A stretch of 64,000 nucleotides of DNA from Cruorifilaria tuberocauda (Eukaryota; Nematoda; Chromadorea; Rhabditida; Onchocercidae). Location of the stretch: the NCBI GenBank assembly GCA_013365365.1, contig JABVXU010000037.1:124001-188000 (forward strand). The letters run 5' to 3'. Below are positions 11,643 through 28,499 of the stretch, one piece after another. Positions within the stretch are counted from its first letter, which is position 1. Every line of letters starts with the position of its first letter. The notes below the pieces were generated by a model. The model was not told the DNA's origin, ran no database searches, and was given only the letters and a program-made list of their open reading frames with translations. A program made the translations under genes and the position numbers.

Positions 11643-14600
11643 TTAAGAACCATCAACTGATGAAGCATTATTCCTGTACTGCATTTTCTAATCCTTGTAA
11701 GGACCCAACAATTTACGTATAATTTTAAATCTATTTGTAAACTATCTAACAAAATTTCCGAAAAAAAACTTAAGCCTAGTGACCTGTGGCATAGCTCCTG
11801 ATCCCGGTGGATATTTCTTGCGATAATCACAAAATGCAATAATATCCACAACATCCTGAAAGGAAATTGAAAGAGAAAAGAACATCTCCAAAAAATTCCG
11901 AATATTGTCGATAATACTCATAATTTGAAAAAAACCTACCGTTGTTGCGCTTGGACTATTCGGTAATTCTATCACAGAATATTCATTTTCGGCAGCAAAA
12001 AGTACATTTCTAAAACACCCTTTGAATAAAACATTGCAGAAAATCTTCTATATTTAAGAAAATATTAAAACTTTACGGTAACTTTTCAAATATATACACT
12101 GGAAAATCATTATTTATATATTTTTATCGTTCGGCTATTTTACATACATGCATATATATATATATATATATAATATAGAATAATGGTCGAACGAACATAC
12201 TTTTTCTGCGATAATGAATCTCCGCTGGTGTTTTTGTTCGGTCCTGTACCAAGTTTTCGAATCTTTGCAAAACTCAAATTGCGATATTTTTGAGCTGGGT
12301 CGGTTACAGACCTGAAGATATTTAGTCCATGCATTGTATTGAAAAAATTTTTCCCAAGAAAATGAAGCAGAATTTAAAATAATTGCATATTGAAAGTTAA
12401 ATTTCATTCTAAAAGGCTAGGAAGAAAAATGAAAACAATTATTAGGAAATAAGATTGCTGCAAGACCTACTTTGTTGCAACAGGATTCATGGTATCTGTC
12501 GAACCGATATCTACCTGAGGCCTTTCAGACGGACTCGATATTTTGGCAGCAGCTGACGGACACAAGGATGTCGCTAACTGGCTCGGAGTGTTACTGGTGA
12601 ATTTGGGGCAGTTAGTTTCCTCAACTGCAGGAAGCTGGAAAAAAACAAATATTTTTTCATAGAAAGAATATATTCTTTCAATTTACGACTTCACAGTATC
12701 CTTAGGCAAAGAACTTATACCTTTGAAACAAATAAAACGATAATGCTGCAAAAAGATTTAAATTTTAGTTTCAGCCCATAAAATAAAGTTTCATAGTAGA
12801 AAAAAGGATTCTGTTCATCCAATGAACAATGAATAGTTAGCAAAAATACGATGGCTCTCGAAAGCTGCAATTCAAAGTAAACACAAACAAACATCAAATG
12901 ATTTCAACTTTAGTCAAAAAAAGCTGAGATTAAACTTCCTTAAAAAATTCAAAAATTCAGTGGAAGTGAATACGGTAAATAAAAAGAATTATCTAACAGA
13001 TACAGTAAATGAAAAATCGCTAACATCACTTTGAATGTGATTTGACATATAAACTTAATAAGCTCCTCCCTGAAGATAAAAAGCGTTGTAGACAGAAATG
13101 ATTATTATTTTGTGCCTGAATCAAAATCCTTGAATTTATTCATATGAATTTTACTCGCTCATTGCTCAAATCAAAATTGAATGTTGGTCTACTTATATGA
13201 AGGAAAAGGGAAAATTCCCAAATCCTAAAATCTATGAAATTTCAAAAAATAAAATGAAGCATAAAGAGCAACTGCCAGTCATTTTAGGCTATTGTGATTG
13301 CTTCGTTTCATTCGGAATTAAAATAAATAGATCAACTATAGAAAAAGACGAAAGCTTTGCTTTATGGTTGAAAATTATCGGTATCAAATAAATATTCGAA
13401 GCAAACCGGAAGTGATGACGGTAGAGGAACAGACTTGATTGGATCAAATTTTTCGTATTCCTCCATTAAAGTTTCTGCACTGATTGGACCAGTGAAGCTC
13501 TTATCATCAGATAAGTTAGGCATGACTGAAACATTATTTCATATTCCTATTACAAAACGAATTTTGAGATTTAAATTTGATGTTGACAATGCTCGGATTA
13601 ACCATCGTTAAAACTGGTGACACTTCGCTAGCACTACATTTAAATAACATCAGTTCCTTAAATGTTCAATGCAACATGTGTTAATTCATTTGGAATCCAT
13701 TATAAAGACGAAAGACTGCATTATAACAGTAGGAAATTTTCGTCAGTTTATTGCTAAATCTAATTCTTTTGGTGAATGAAAAAGAACAAATGCTGTTAAG
13801 ATGAACTTTTACCAGAACCTTGAAGACCCGGATCAGTAACATTCGATTGGGGTAAATAACTGTGCTCCTCATTGATCTCGGACTTTCTTTTGATTTGTCT
13901 TCGTTGTACCTCTTTACGAATTTTGAATTTATCCGCAGCCACTGTTAGTATGGCGTCTCCACCTCCCTAGAAATAGCCACTGAAGAGAGAAGTACTGATG
14001 AAAGAAACATAAACAATTCATGAGAAACGTCCTAGTTTTTATTAAAACTTGTATAAAGACAAAGTTTCACGTTACAATATACAACAGCAGTAGAGAAAAA
14101 TAGATGATATACGATTCATTTTCTAACAGTAATAACTTCTTTAGTATTTGTATTGGAAGCTTCCATATAATTTGCTTGATTGGTTATTGCAGGATAGGAG
14201 ATTAAATGTGATTCAGTTCGTTGCATTACACGGCATGTACGTTTTTCGTTAGCCTTCTCTTGCTTTTTTGCATAGATAGCTTCCAATTTTCGTTTTTTCC
14301 TTTCATTTGCCAACTAAACAACGAAATGATATATTTAGGAAAACCAACAATATAAGGCACAATCTTGGCAATCTCATTATTTTTATCTTAGTAATGCAAA
14401 TATCAGCGATGTAGGAACAACTAACCTCCAGTAAATTGAAATACAGTAGCTAAAGACATTTTCTACTAGGGAGCTTATTTAGTGAATATTTTCGTAAATT
14501 CCTAACCAGCTAGTGATGCCTATAAAGTATCTCAAAACAATAATCATTTTTCATAATATCGGGTAATGTGAAAATAATAAATAGTAAGGACAAGTTTTTC

Positions 14601-16095
14601 AGTCGACGACTAGGGAATTTCAATAGACACTTTCTTATTATCTATATTCTTTCAAAAAAGAGCGTGAATGCATATATCTTTTTCTGATAAACTGACGAAT
14701 TATTTTATCTATACTAATTAAATAATAGAAACAGCATAAATGTGACAAATGAACCTTTGTTATCTCGTTATCCAAATTTTCAGTTTTACTTTTTGTTTCC
14801 AACTGTTTCGTACTGTTCAAATCAGCACTTTTCATCTGTATTTCATCGATCAATGCATGAATGCTTCTTGCGCACAATATCAAACTCTCCCATTCATCCG
14901 ATCCTTTATTCATTGATGTTTTTACTGCTTCTAATATCAAACTTCCAACGTGTATGCATTCTAAAATTGAAAATATTTTGACTAATTTCAACTCAATACC
15001 TTAATTCTAACTACGCAGCTAAACAAAATCTTTAACATTCTGAATCATAATTATCTAATTCTCAGCCGGAAATTTACATATTCTAGTGATCAAAAACAGA
15101 AAGAACCATTTGATCGCAGTAATTCGATCACTTTTGCAATTAGATTGATAACAGAGAAACCGCCGGTATTCAACGCATTTGCTTCCACTATATTACCTTC
15201 GATGCGAAGTTTTTGCTCTTGTTTCACGCATAAATCCATTACAACCACTGCAACGATCAAACTATCCATTACAGTGTCAACTAAACAGTATAGTCCAAAG
15301 CACTTATAATTTAAGTGCAAAAGAGACTAAACAAAGTGATTCAGCTGATGAACATCTTTTAATCTTTTGATACTTCTTTTAGGGATTTGACCGCACGCAC
15401 TTATTCAGCTAAAGAGCTACAAAACAGGAGTAATGGAACCCTTCTATACGGTTCCAAAAATCATTACGCGTAATAGTATCCGCAATAGCTTCGAATTTCC
15501 CAATTCTTGCTTGCGATTTAACATGAACAAAAACTGACTACTTGATAAAGTATTCTGAGGTTCTTGCTTCCCAGTATTCACCGCATCCTGCGCTATTGGA
15601 ACTAATGAAGGTATCCCTGAGTTATCAACGGAGTCTACGGAATTTGTGGAAGAATAAACAGCCCTGAAACAATAGCACTAAAATGTAATCAAGAACATTT
15701 AACAGCATCACCGAACTTTTCTCCCCTAAAATTATAAGGGTTTCAATTTCTTATTTTGCGAAAGATTTTGATTAAAAATTATAAAGAAGGAAAATTTATG
15801 AAGTATCTTTAAATTTTAGAATGTCTTAATACAATATTCTCTTTGAACATAATTGAAGCAAGCGTTAGGTAGATATGCATGAAATTACTCACCGCCAAGG
15901 ATTAGCCGGTGGAATTTCAGAGTTGTTCACTGTAGATACCGAATCGGCTAAAAGATTAGAACCATTATTCTGCTTTGGCTTCTCACTATTCTCACTTGAT
16001 TCCTTATCATCTGCTTCATCTTCGGTGCCAAAAATAGCTTTCCAATCATCATCGTTGAACGTTGGTGTGTTGCTCTGTTCACTTGTCCTATTCAT
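11643..16095 (-). CDS. Multi-exon protein of unknown function
   Basis: Exons: 16095–15893, 15663–15421, 15326–15107 (or to 15197), 14960–14755, 14313–14230, 13966–13819, 13525–13407, 12634–12471, 12311–12201, 12009–11940, 11855–11784 and a last short one near 11678–11643. The start MNRTSEQSN follows a good 3' splice site. The N-terminus is acidic and polar (FNDDDWKAIFGTEDE); a helical central part holds TRNDFWNRIEG, DTVMDSLIV and DLCVKQEQKLRIE; then a basic coiled-coil-like piece (ANERKKRKLEAIYAKKQEK), a Ser/Pro-rich linker, and a C-terminal part with FCDYRKKYPPGSGAMPQ. Between about 15560 and 15510 the reading frame shifts by one base, needing either a 44-nt intron or an indel. The stop used is at 11643–11645; another frame stays open to 11597. 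No family recognised. Confidence 0.65.
12151..12172. repeat. (AT)n microsatellite
   Basis: Alternating TA run of about 20 bases inside an intron of the minus-strand unknown gene, just after the exon at 12311–12201. Confidence 0.85.
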
Positions 16096-18374
16096 CTTGT
16101 TCGTAAGCTAAACTTCCCTAAAATCCTCAAATTTATATCTGAAATTCTCATTTAACAGAAAAAAATCCTATTTCAATTACATTGTTTATTATATCAAGTT
16201 ATACAACAAAGAAGGAAATATGCAAAACGACAATAAGGATGAATGGTTAATAACGGTATTTTTTTGGCACAGATTAGTATGCGATGCGTAATGCTTAGAT
16301 ATGTCTGTCTGTATGAGTATGTATGTGGTGTACGTGGTGTCTGTGTGGTGTGCATGGGTGTGTGTGATGTACGTGTGTGTGTATGGTGTGCTGTGTGTAC
16401 ATGCGTGTGCATCCATCTGTCACGTAGTGTAATGACAAGCAATGCAATGAGATATGCAACATCCACTTTCTTTTTTCGGTGCGCAATATGAAACAACGAA
16501 AGTGGATAAGCTCACAACTTGTGAACTTCAAGTTCTATTAATTTATTATAGAGATATTCTGCTGATTAATTAGAGCTTCTAAATTTAAAAATAGTAATTC
16601 ACTCGGTAGAATAATGAATGATTAAACTTTAATAAAGGATTGATGAATTTTATATTGAAGAAAATGTAAAATGAATAGAAAGAAGTGAACAAATAGGTAA
16701 GTATTCTATCCATTTCAGTCTGAGAAACATTCTCATTTTAAGCTAATGCTTGGTCCCTAGAAGTTTTTAAATTTTGAATGATTTTATAGAAATATTGAAT
16801 TTCTTTGAATACCTGGGTGGTAATATGAGGGCTCTTTCAAAACATTCGGAATAGTACATTTGCTCAACTGAATAAAATTTACATATTATACAAGTGTGAT
16901 TATCCGCTAGTGCTATCCTCTGATCACTCGTCTGACAGCTGATTTAAGTGATCAAATAAGAAATCATGAAAGAGAGAATGAAACTAATTTCAAGCAATTT
17001 ACTTGAAAAAATGTCCGTCATTTAGTTTCTGGAAAATTTGGTCAATTCCAATTAGATCCATGAACAGAACAAACTTTCCTTCTCATTAAATTTGTTTAGT
17101 AATTTGATAAAATTTAAGAAATGATAACTTTTTCATCTTTTCCGTACATTAATATTCAAATTTGCAGGAATTAAACAGAAATAGCATAAATTTCATTTTA
17201 ATTCAATAACATTATTTGTAATTCTTCAAATAATTAAAAATGGAAAGTTAAACACCAAAGAGATAAAGTAATCAACAAGCGATTTAATTAAAAGCAGCGA
17301 AATCAATTAAGAGAACGATGAAAGAAAATTGTAAAGAATAACTTTTTGATCAGATAAACAGTACTACAAACAGTAACATCTCTACAAAACAAAGTCGGGA
17401 AGTTAATTTAACTGATAGAGAGATTTTGATAAGGTTTTGATATTAGAAACCAAATTAGATAGGATAATAGGAAAAATACTTCTCATAAATAAGATTTGTC
17501 TTTCCCCAAAAATGAAAGAGAAGTGGTGAATACGACCTCTTTATGCTATACCTTGTTTTAGATAATGACTCATCTGATCATGTTAGCTACTAATATATTT
17601 CTCCTGAACAGAGAAAGAAAAAGGTAAATTATAAAATTTTCTTTTTTATAAAAAACAAACGAAGGAAAGAGATTTCAGAGAAGGATAAAGAATTTGAAAG
17701 GCTGTTTGAAAGAGTTTGAACTATTTTTCTATATCAATAATTTTTCAGGATATCATTTTCGTACTACATAATGATAATTACTAATTTCTGCAACAATTAT
17801 TCAAAATATGTGACAGCTATTAAAAATACATGACAAATGAGAAAACTCATCCAATTTGTCTATCTTTAACAGCTACTCTTGATAACCAAAATAATTTAAA
17901 ATAAAATATCCATTAGAGTGTCTGTTGTAAACCATTCATATCCTCTCTATATATGATGAAGTAATGGTATTTAGAAGGCTATTACTTCTTCTATTTACTC
18001 GCTGACAGAAAGTTCAGAGTAATTTGTTGTTTCATAGATGAAAAGACTTTCTGTTGTAAAAGACTGATGATAGTATCAGATAATAATTATAATATCAGTA
18101 GGCAAAAATCTCCCTTAAGTTGAATGGAAGGAAGTTGATTGAGTGGAGTGAATGTGATTGGTGAGTTGATAATGGAAGAGGTAGTCAGTCCTTGAAAGGT
18201 GCTTCTAGTAGAGAATTCTAAGTCATTATTCCACGTGGACATGAGATAGATAAAGCCAATGATTAAGCAGCGATCATCAGGCAATTCCTTATTTCATCAT
18301 TGAGGAATATTCATGATCTAATCTATCCCTGATATTGCTATTTTTCTTGGTATTAACGATAACTTGTTTTACTT
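16096..18374. other. Intergenic, with a GT-rich patch and no gene seen
   Basis: Region between the start of the unknown gene at 16095 and the remains of the cathepsin-like gene. A TG/GTGTGT-rich low-complexity patch lies at about 16300–16415; the His/Thr-rich open frames on its minus strand are produced by that repeat and are not taken as genes. Elsewhere only short, unsupported frames are visible. Confidence 0.6.
16300..16415. repeat. GT-rich low-complexity repeat
   Basis: About 115 bases dominated by imperfect TGTG/GTGT runs on the plus strand, interspersed with ATG and GGTG units. It yields long frames on both strands by composition alone. It lies in the upstream flank of the minus-strand gene starting at 16095. 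Confidence 0.8.
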
Positions 18375-19445
18375 CCTATCCCGCCATGTTCTTTTTGTTT
18401 CGTGCTAACCGGAAATATTCATTTTCACCCAGTTGAAATATAATTCATAATTAGTAATAGTTAGTTAATAATTTTAATGTCTCAAGCAGGATAAGCAGTA
18501 TGCTTGGAAATTTCAAAACTTATTTTTAATGATTAAGTAAAAAATGTTCTATGATGCCATTTTTTTCTTTCCATAAGTTATCGCCAGAACACGATGATCA
18601 AACTTTAGGCTTGAGCAAAAATTATGTGAAAAAATATTCAAATTTGTTAGTATCTAATGAAAACTTGAAAAGATTTGATAAAATCTACTTGTTTGATTAT
18701 AAGAGTAACTCACCTTTCTCATATAAGTTTAGATATCTGCTTTGTTATATCTGATACCGTTTCAACTTCAAATACCGTTTGCTGCAGATATATTTCTTCA
18801 TCATCCGGTAAATCAACTTCGCCACTTGATTTCTGGTTCGATTCGAATAACCGTTTGCTCCATACGGAAAGGATGATTTCGAATTGATTCCATCATTTTC
18901 TTTTGCATAATCAAATGCCTCTCGAAAATTTTTATAAAATTAAATCAACTTCATCAAGTTAGTCAGTTGATTAACTGCTCAAACTAGTAATTAGTCAAAT
19001 TGTATTTATCAAAATTTATGATTTATATTACCTTTATTCACTTCAAAAATCATTTATCATAGTGTCAAATGATTAAATAGTCAAAAATTGACAACACACA
19101 TTATCCATAAGGCCTCCATCATGTCCATAATTACCGTACTCTTCGCTACAAGCGAAAATTTTGTTCCGAAAGTGAAACCAAACGATCCGTTCGTCTAGAG
19201 CTTTGTCCTTCCGGAGCTTTCGTTGAATTAAATATCACAATCGCTGATAAATTAAATGAAATAAAAAAACAATTCAAATTTATGTATATAAATCTCATAA
19301 ACATCGTTGATTAATAAGAGAATTAGTCCCAGATCTATTCATTAGGCAAATTGATCATTCATTAAAAGAAACGTTTTCAATGAAACCTGATCCTTCACCA
19401 GTGTAACAGCACCCTTTTCTGACATTAGCTGTCGGAAAACCGGAA
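18375..19445 (-). pseudogene. Decayed cathepsin L-like (papain family C1A) cysteine protease
   Basis: Fragments in the correct order of a cathepsin L mature domain are readable on the minus strand. About 19440–19387: SEKGAVTLVKDQ, ending at a donor. About 19245–19090: a stretch with RLVSLSEQNF, then a frame change, then EEYGNYGHDGGLMDN. About 18915–18725: AFDYAKENDGINSKSSFPYG, then a frame change into SSGEVDLPDDEE. About 18617–18567: CSSLKFDHRVLAITYGK, the active-site His region. About 18432–18376: EYFRLARNKKNMAG, then a stop. The segment that should hold the catalytic Cys (CGSCWAF) is missing: the exon opens directly into the following residues. The Asn-Ser-Trp motif was not found. A possible propeptide remnant (RRKQEASQKTF) lies near 19790–19740. 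Frameshifts, a stop and loss of the nucleophile make this a pseudogene. The family is recognised with good confidence. Confidence 0.8.
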
Positions 19446-22400
19446 ATGTCAAGAAGTTTCTCGAAACTATTTTACTACAATATTTATCACATAACCAAAC
19501 CAAATAATTGAACTAAAAAATTCTTCTGTGAAAATTTTTGGAAAATGATTCATCATTTGTTATAAATGCAAGAAGGCTTAATGCTGTCTGTAGTTAGCAC
19601 ATTCTCATCATAAAAACTGCTTTATAGAATTTGCTTTATTTTACCATTTATTCATCTCTAATTGGTATGTAAAATCTTTTATGCTTAGCGCACCTGCAGC
19701 AGATATTCGCATTTAAAAACTTCTTATGTCTAAATGTTTTTTGAGACGCTTCCTGTTTGCGCCTAAACAACTTCATATAATTTAAATAACTTAATCTAGC
19801 TATTCCATCAAATGATTAGTCTTCATTTCTCTTTCCTTCTATTGGAATCATGTGCAAAAATCATTCTTCCTCACAGTAATCTTGATATTCAACTTGCGGT
19901 TTGAGCTTTCAAAGTTTTTGCCTATTACATCATTGCATTGTATCTATTGACTATTCAACAAGATTACTCTTCCTCACTGATTGCTAACTATTACTTGTAT
20001 AAAATAAAAGATAACCGTATCTATGAACTAATTGAGGCCTATTCTAAATGTTTTTTCACACATTCATAACGTTCGTCATGTTAATGAATTTTTTCAACAT
20101 TTTAGAGGAATGTCAATATAGATGATATTCCAAGCCAGGCTCGCCATTAGGTTTATCTTCAAAAATATTTTATAGTAATTAAAAAATCCAACGAGCCTAG
20201 ATAAATTTGATTTGACAAATTAATTTAGGGTATGATTATTAATTCTTTCTTTGAGCGTCTTAAAGATTATTTCAATATCAATTTACTATTTTTAGATAAG
20301 AATGCTGGATTTTGGCTAAAAAATTGAACTGCGAAAATTTAACTCCGAATTAGGAAAAATTTTTTCTGTCAAAGAATTTCATTTCCTTCTTACAATTTTT
20401 TGTGAAAAATTTAGTATCGAAATTATTTATTACTTATAAAACGAATTTATCATGTACTAGTAACGACTTATTTTGAGTAATTTTCAGATTAATTTATTAA
20501 ATTGAATCAAATTATACTGATAGCTTTCACCATGCAAACTTCATTCTTTTTAATTTGATCAATTTCAGATTTTGGATTTATTATAACATTGACACTAAAA
20601 AGAAAATTTGAAAAAAAAAAACGAATTAATTACCAAATATTAACAGTCAACTGATTAGAATTTATTTATAGTATCTGATAACAGCTAATTCGAAATTCAT
20701 AAAGGAAGCTCAAAATAGTAATAGTTGTTGAAAAATAACGATTTCCGGAAAATTTAGAAATTTCCAGCAAATCCGTATTATCATGATCGTTGCAACTGTT
20801 TCTAATCATTCTTAAAAAATTTAATTTCATTTTGCAATGAAAGAGATAAAGCGATATTTCCGGTTTATAAATGCCGAAATAACAGCAACGGACAAATTAA
20901 GACAATATGAAGGATTGATTGCAAAGGAATGAATCGATGTAACACTGATGTTAATTTCCCACTGATCATTTAAATGCTGTCAGCGGATAGTATCAACAAA
21001 TATGTTTACATAATTTTCTTGAAAAATCATCATCTACAGAAAAGGACAAAATATCGAACTTAATATTACAGACAAATAAATCGTATTGTATCGCAAACTT
21101 ACCTAACATTCCATTTTTTAACAAACGAAAATATAATTTAATAATTTATTCTTTTGATGCGGAAATTTCCGCTTTTTACTTCACCTTTTTCTATTATGCA
21201 AACTTTTTCAATATTAGTAATATTTGAATTAATTTCTTGAATACTCCATGTATTTTCATCAATTCTCAGGAAGTAATTCATAATCATATCAATGATGGAA
21301 AAATAAAGTCTTATTAATTGAGAAAATATTTCAAAGCATTTTCAAAGATAACGTCCTATTCGATAAATTGTCAAGAGATTATGAATGCAACGTTTACTTA
21401 GCTCTTATAAATTTTAACTTGTCTTTTTTGAATGATAAACAATTTGCTCATTTGTTCAATTTCTCATCGGATAAGATGGTTCGTTATCAAAAAGAGAGAT
21501 TATTAAAAAATAATTCTTGGTTTCAATACTTCAGTAAGAATGTTTGATACAAATTAGTGAGATTGGTTTAATTAACAGATAACATATTAAACAATAAGTG
21601 ATAAGCAAAGAGGAGGTGAAATCTGGTATGACATTAAAATATTTCATCTCATATTACTTGACTTCTATAATAATAAATTTAGGTTTCGAACCAATTCAAT
21701 TAAAATTTCACACTCGAAGGTCATATTTTTGGAGAAATAAAGAGCTAATTTTTCGCCTACATGCATCATAACATTTCTGATATTTCCATTTCTTCAGCTA
21801 ATTTAATTAAACGACTACTTTCTTTTTGAATATCTTCAGAAAAGCTGCACCAATGTTAGCTGTTCGCAAAAAACAAAATAATAGTTAGTCTAAAGTTGAA
21901 AATTGCCTTCGTGATCATCCCAATTTATTTAAATTTACTCTTATACAATTTTTCCAATATGCCTGCTCACTTTGAACCATTGCTTCTTGAAACTTATGAA
22001 TTCCTCACTCTCCCTCTTCTTATCTTTCGATTTATTCACAAAATTCTTGCTGATGTGATAGGATTTAACCTCACATGCGACGCAACGGAAATAAAACTAG
22101 CAGTTCTATTTCTGATTGTCTGGTTTGCAGTATTACCACGAGATCGGCAATAAAAATCCGGAATGAAAAAAGTCATTCCTTGCTAAAAATACTATTTTGA
22201 TGTAATCCTTTTTATTGTAATAAATTACGTATTACAAGTTTATTGTAATAAATCACGCTTAAGCAGATGGACAATCACCGTAGAAAGAAATGAAAGGAAT
22301 ATATAATAAATAAAAACCAATATATAATAGATAATGAAAAATGAAAAATCTCAAATCAACTATTCTCATTTTGTGCGTAGTAAATTTTGAAACTTCTAAT

Positions 22401-23642
22401 ACTAAAAAAAATAAAAGCAGCATCTCTAAATTCATATTGCAATTCTTCATTTAAACTTGAGTACAACCTGCAAAGTTTTCGATTCAGAAATAAGAAAGTA
22501 GAAGCAAACAATAGAAGGACAAACACTTGGAAATTCTTTTGCGCAAGTCGTTTTGAGGCTTTCAATACTAAAAAAAAAGCAAAATGATGATGAATATGAT
22601 CAATATAACGCGAACAGTGAGAGAATTTTAACCCGATTTTTGAGAAAACAATCTACTATATCAAACTATTTCCACATCGAGAAATTATGTAAAACATTGA
22701 AAAATATGCTCAAATAAAGAATCATACGAAACAATAATAACCGGTAAAATATGAGTTAGAAACATAAATAAGAAAAAATATCACAATAAGCGTTAAAGTT
22801 ATGAAATAAATAAACACCAACGCTTTAGAAATATACAGGAGTAGCAAATTATTTGTTATTGAGTGAAAGAGCGATATATGATGCTGTGCAGTCTTTTTAT
22901 GATAAAAAAAATCAGGACAGAATGATTACTCTTCAAGCATCGATCCTATATCGTATTATTGATGCTGCTAATGAATAGAACTGTATCTTCTTGTTTCTGC
23001 TACTTTTAAAGAAAATTGCTTCTACTGTTCGTTTCATGATCCTCAACACAACCTCAAAACTCTTATTCCTCTCACAGGCAATAATTCTTCAAGCAATTTG
23101 CTACGATGCATCGCTGTTTTTAAAGTTAAATGTTAAAATGATATCAGCGTTAGAAATTAAACTATGAAATAATTATCTGTAGTCGTATTCAATAAAAGAA
23201 TAGTAATTTACTGTTGATTTTACCGATGAAAAATAATAACATTAAAATAACACGCAAATCCTTTTTTCATTCCATGTCAAAGCAAAACGAATCAAAATAA
23301 AGTCACTAACATATAAAATAATCAAAAATCCTGAAAGTTAGAGCTTTGAGAGAGAAAAAGAACACAAAATAGTTCATTCAGTTCGGAATTCGTTATTATA
23401 GAAACAAATGAAGCAGTAAATATTGTCGTCCTTTAAATTAAAAAATAATAGTATATAAAGAGCAAATATTAAACAGTTTTGCCAGGAGTATAATTCAAAA
23501 GATAATATTTGAGAAACAATAAAGATAAACCGTAGTTGAAAATTTAATCGAGTGTAATCTTGAAGTCATTCAATTCAAATCTAAAAATAAGAAAATATTC
23601 AGTACTTCTCCAATTCAAGAAACCTGAAACGTGAGAAATCCA
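19446..23642. other. 4.2 kb AT-rich stretch, mostly without recognisable genes
   Basis: Contains the possible propeptide remnant of the cathepsin pseudogene (19740–19790, minus) and one isolated exon-like frame on the plus strand (22840–22978, listed separately). A plus-strand frame at 21896–22153 starts with a hydrophobic stretch but has no supporting splice sites or similarity. Nothing else could be supported. Confidence 0.5.
22840..22978 (+). CDS. Isolated exon-like open frame, unassigned
   Basis: A 3' splice-like site (ATATACAG) at about 22838 precedes a 45-codon open frame ending at TAG 22976–22978. The product has a balanced, non-repetitive composition (SERAIYDAVQSFYDKKNQ and TLQASILYRIIDAANE), unlike the surrounding low-complexity translations. 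No upstream exon, start codon or family could be identified. It may be the last exon of an unrecognised plus-strand gene, or chance. Confidence 0.2.
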
Positions 23643-27631
<3,989 letters not shown>

Positions 27632-28499
27632 GATAAATGTAAAATGAGAGTGATGAAATCGATATGTAGTGAAAGACAAAGAAAGTAATGATTTAAATAA
27701 AATTATAATAAACTGCTAGTAAAACTTAAGTAATATATATAAAAGTGGATATCTGTAAAATTTAACTGTATCGAGAGATAAGCCTTTTTTATATAACTCC
27801 ATTGTATTTCCTTATCTGCTTATTGTAGTGTAATTCGATCTCATATCTTCTGTCATTCTTTTTATGTAACTAAATTATTTCACTCAAATCCTGGTTTAGA
27901 TGTCTATTATCTTACCAAAAAACATTGATTAAGCGTACAGTTAAGCTCCATGCTTTCTAAAAACCACAACATAAATTATGAAACAGTTAATAAATTACAG
28001 AAATCAAAATGGTCATCCAAATGGAAAATAGACACAGAAAATAATGCGGTCATGAGGAATAATTTGCGCAAATTCCAGGATCAAATGTGGAAATAAGAGG
28101 TAGAGTTTTGTTTCAAACTATTATTTTTACTCATCTTTTTTCTGCTTGTTGCTTAATTCTTTCTCCACTACTTCCTTCTCATCGTACCATTTTATACTAT
28201 TTTCTTTCTAACTTTTCCCTTTTCTTTACATTATGTCTTTTTGTATACTTCCTGTAATGCATATTCACATTCTATATACGATTAAAGCAAAATATAATTT
28301 TAATTCCATAAGTGTATTTTTTAGTTATATATATATTTTTTTTAGTTATATATTTTTTTAGTTATATTTTTAAAAAGCACGTGCATTTTTCTGAATAAAT
28401 AATCTCATTATTCATCTATATGCAATATATCATTTCGCTTACAGATATATTTCCGAATATATCGATCTCATGAGGCAGTGCGGTACACTGTGAAGGAAA
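27632..28499. promoter_or_regulatory. Shared upstream region of two divergent genes
   Basis: 868 bases separate the start of the minus-strand Smad (27631) from the start of the plus-strand TMEM180-like gene (28500). Both promoters must lie here or in upstream untranslated exons. A stretch at about 28317–28375 repeats TTTTTTAGTTATATA three times with small changes. No specific factor-binding site was recognised. Confidence 0.45.

Noticed and set aside
11597..11690. Alternative end of the unknown gene in another frame (…MLHQLMVLNVQERYF…)
   Set aside because: Phase from the upstream exon (…GAMPQ) requires the other frame, which stops at 11643.
12151..12172. Possible TATA promoter
   Set aside because: It is an intronic AT microsatellite.
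15889..16111. Plus-strand frame opposite the first exon of the unknown gene
   Set aside because: Antisense shadow of the acidic, Ser-rich exon on the minus strand.
16189..16531. Three overlapping minus-strand frames rich in His and Thr
   Set aside because: They are produced by the GT-rich repeat and have no splice or family support.
21896..22153. Plus-strand frame with a hydrophobic start
   Set aside because: Starts at TTG rather than ATG, has no splice sites and no recognisable domain.
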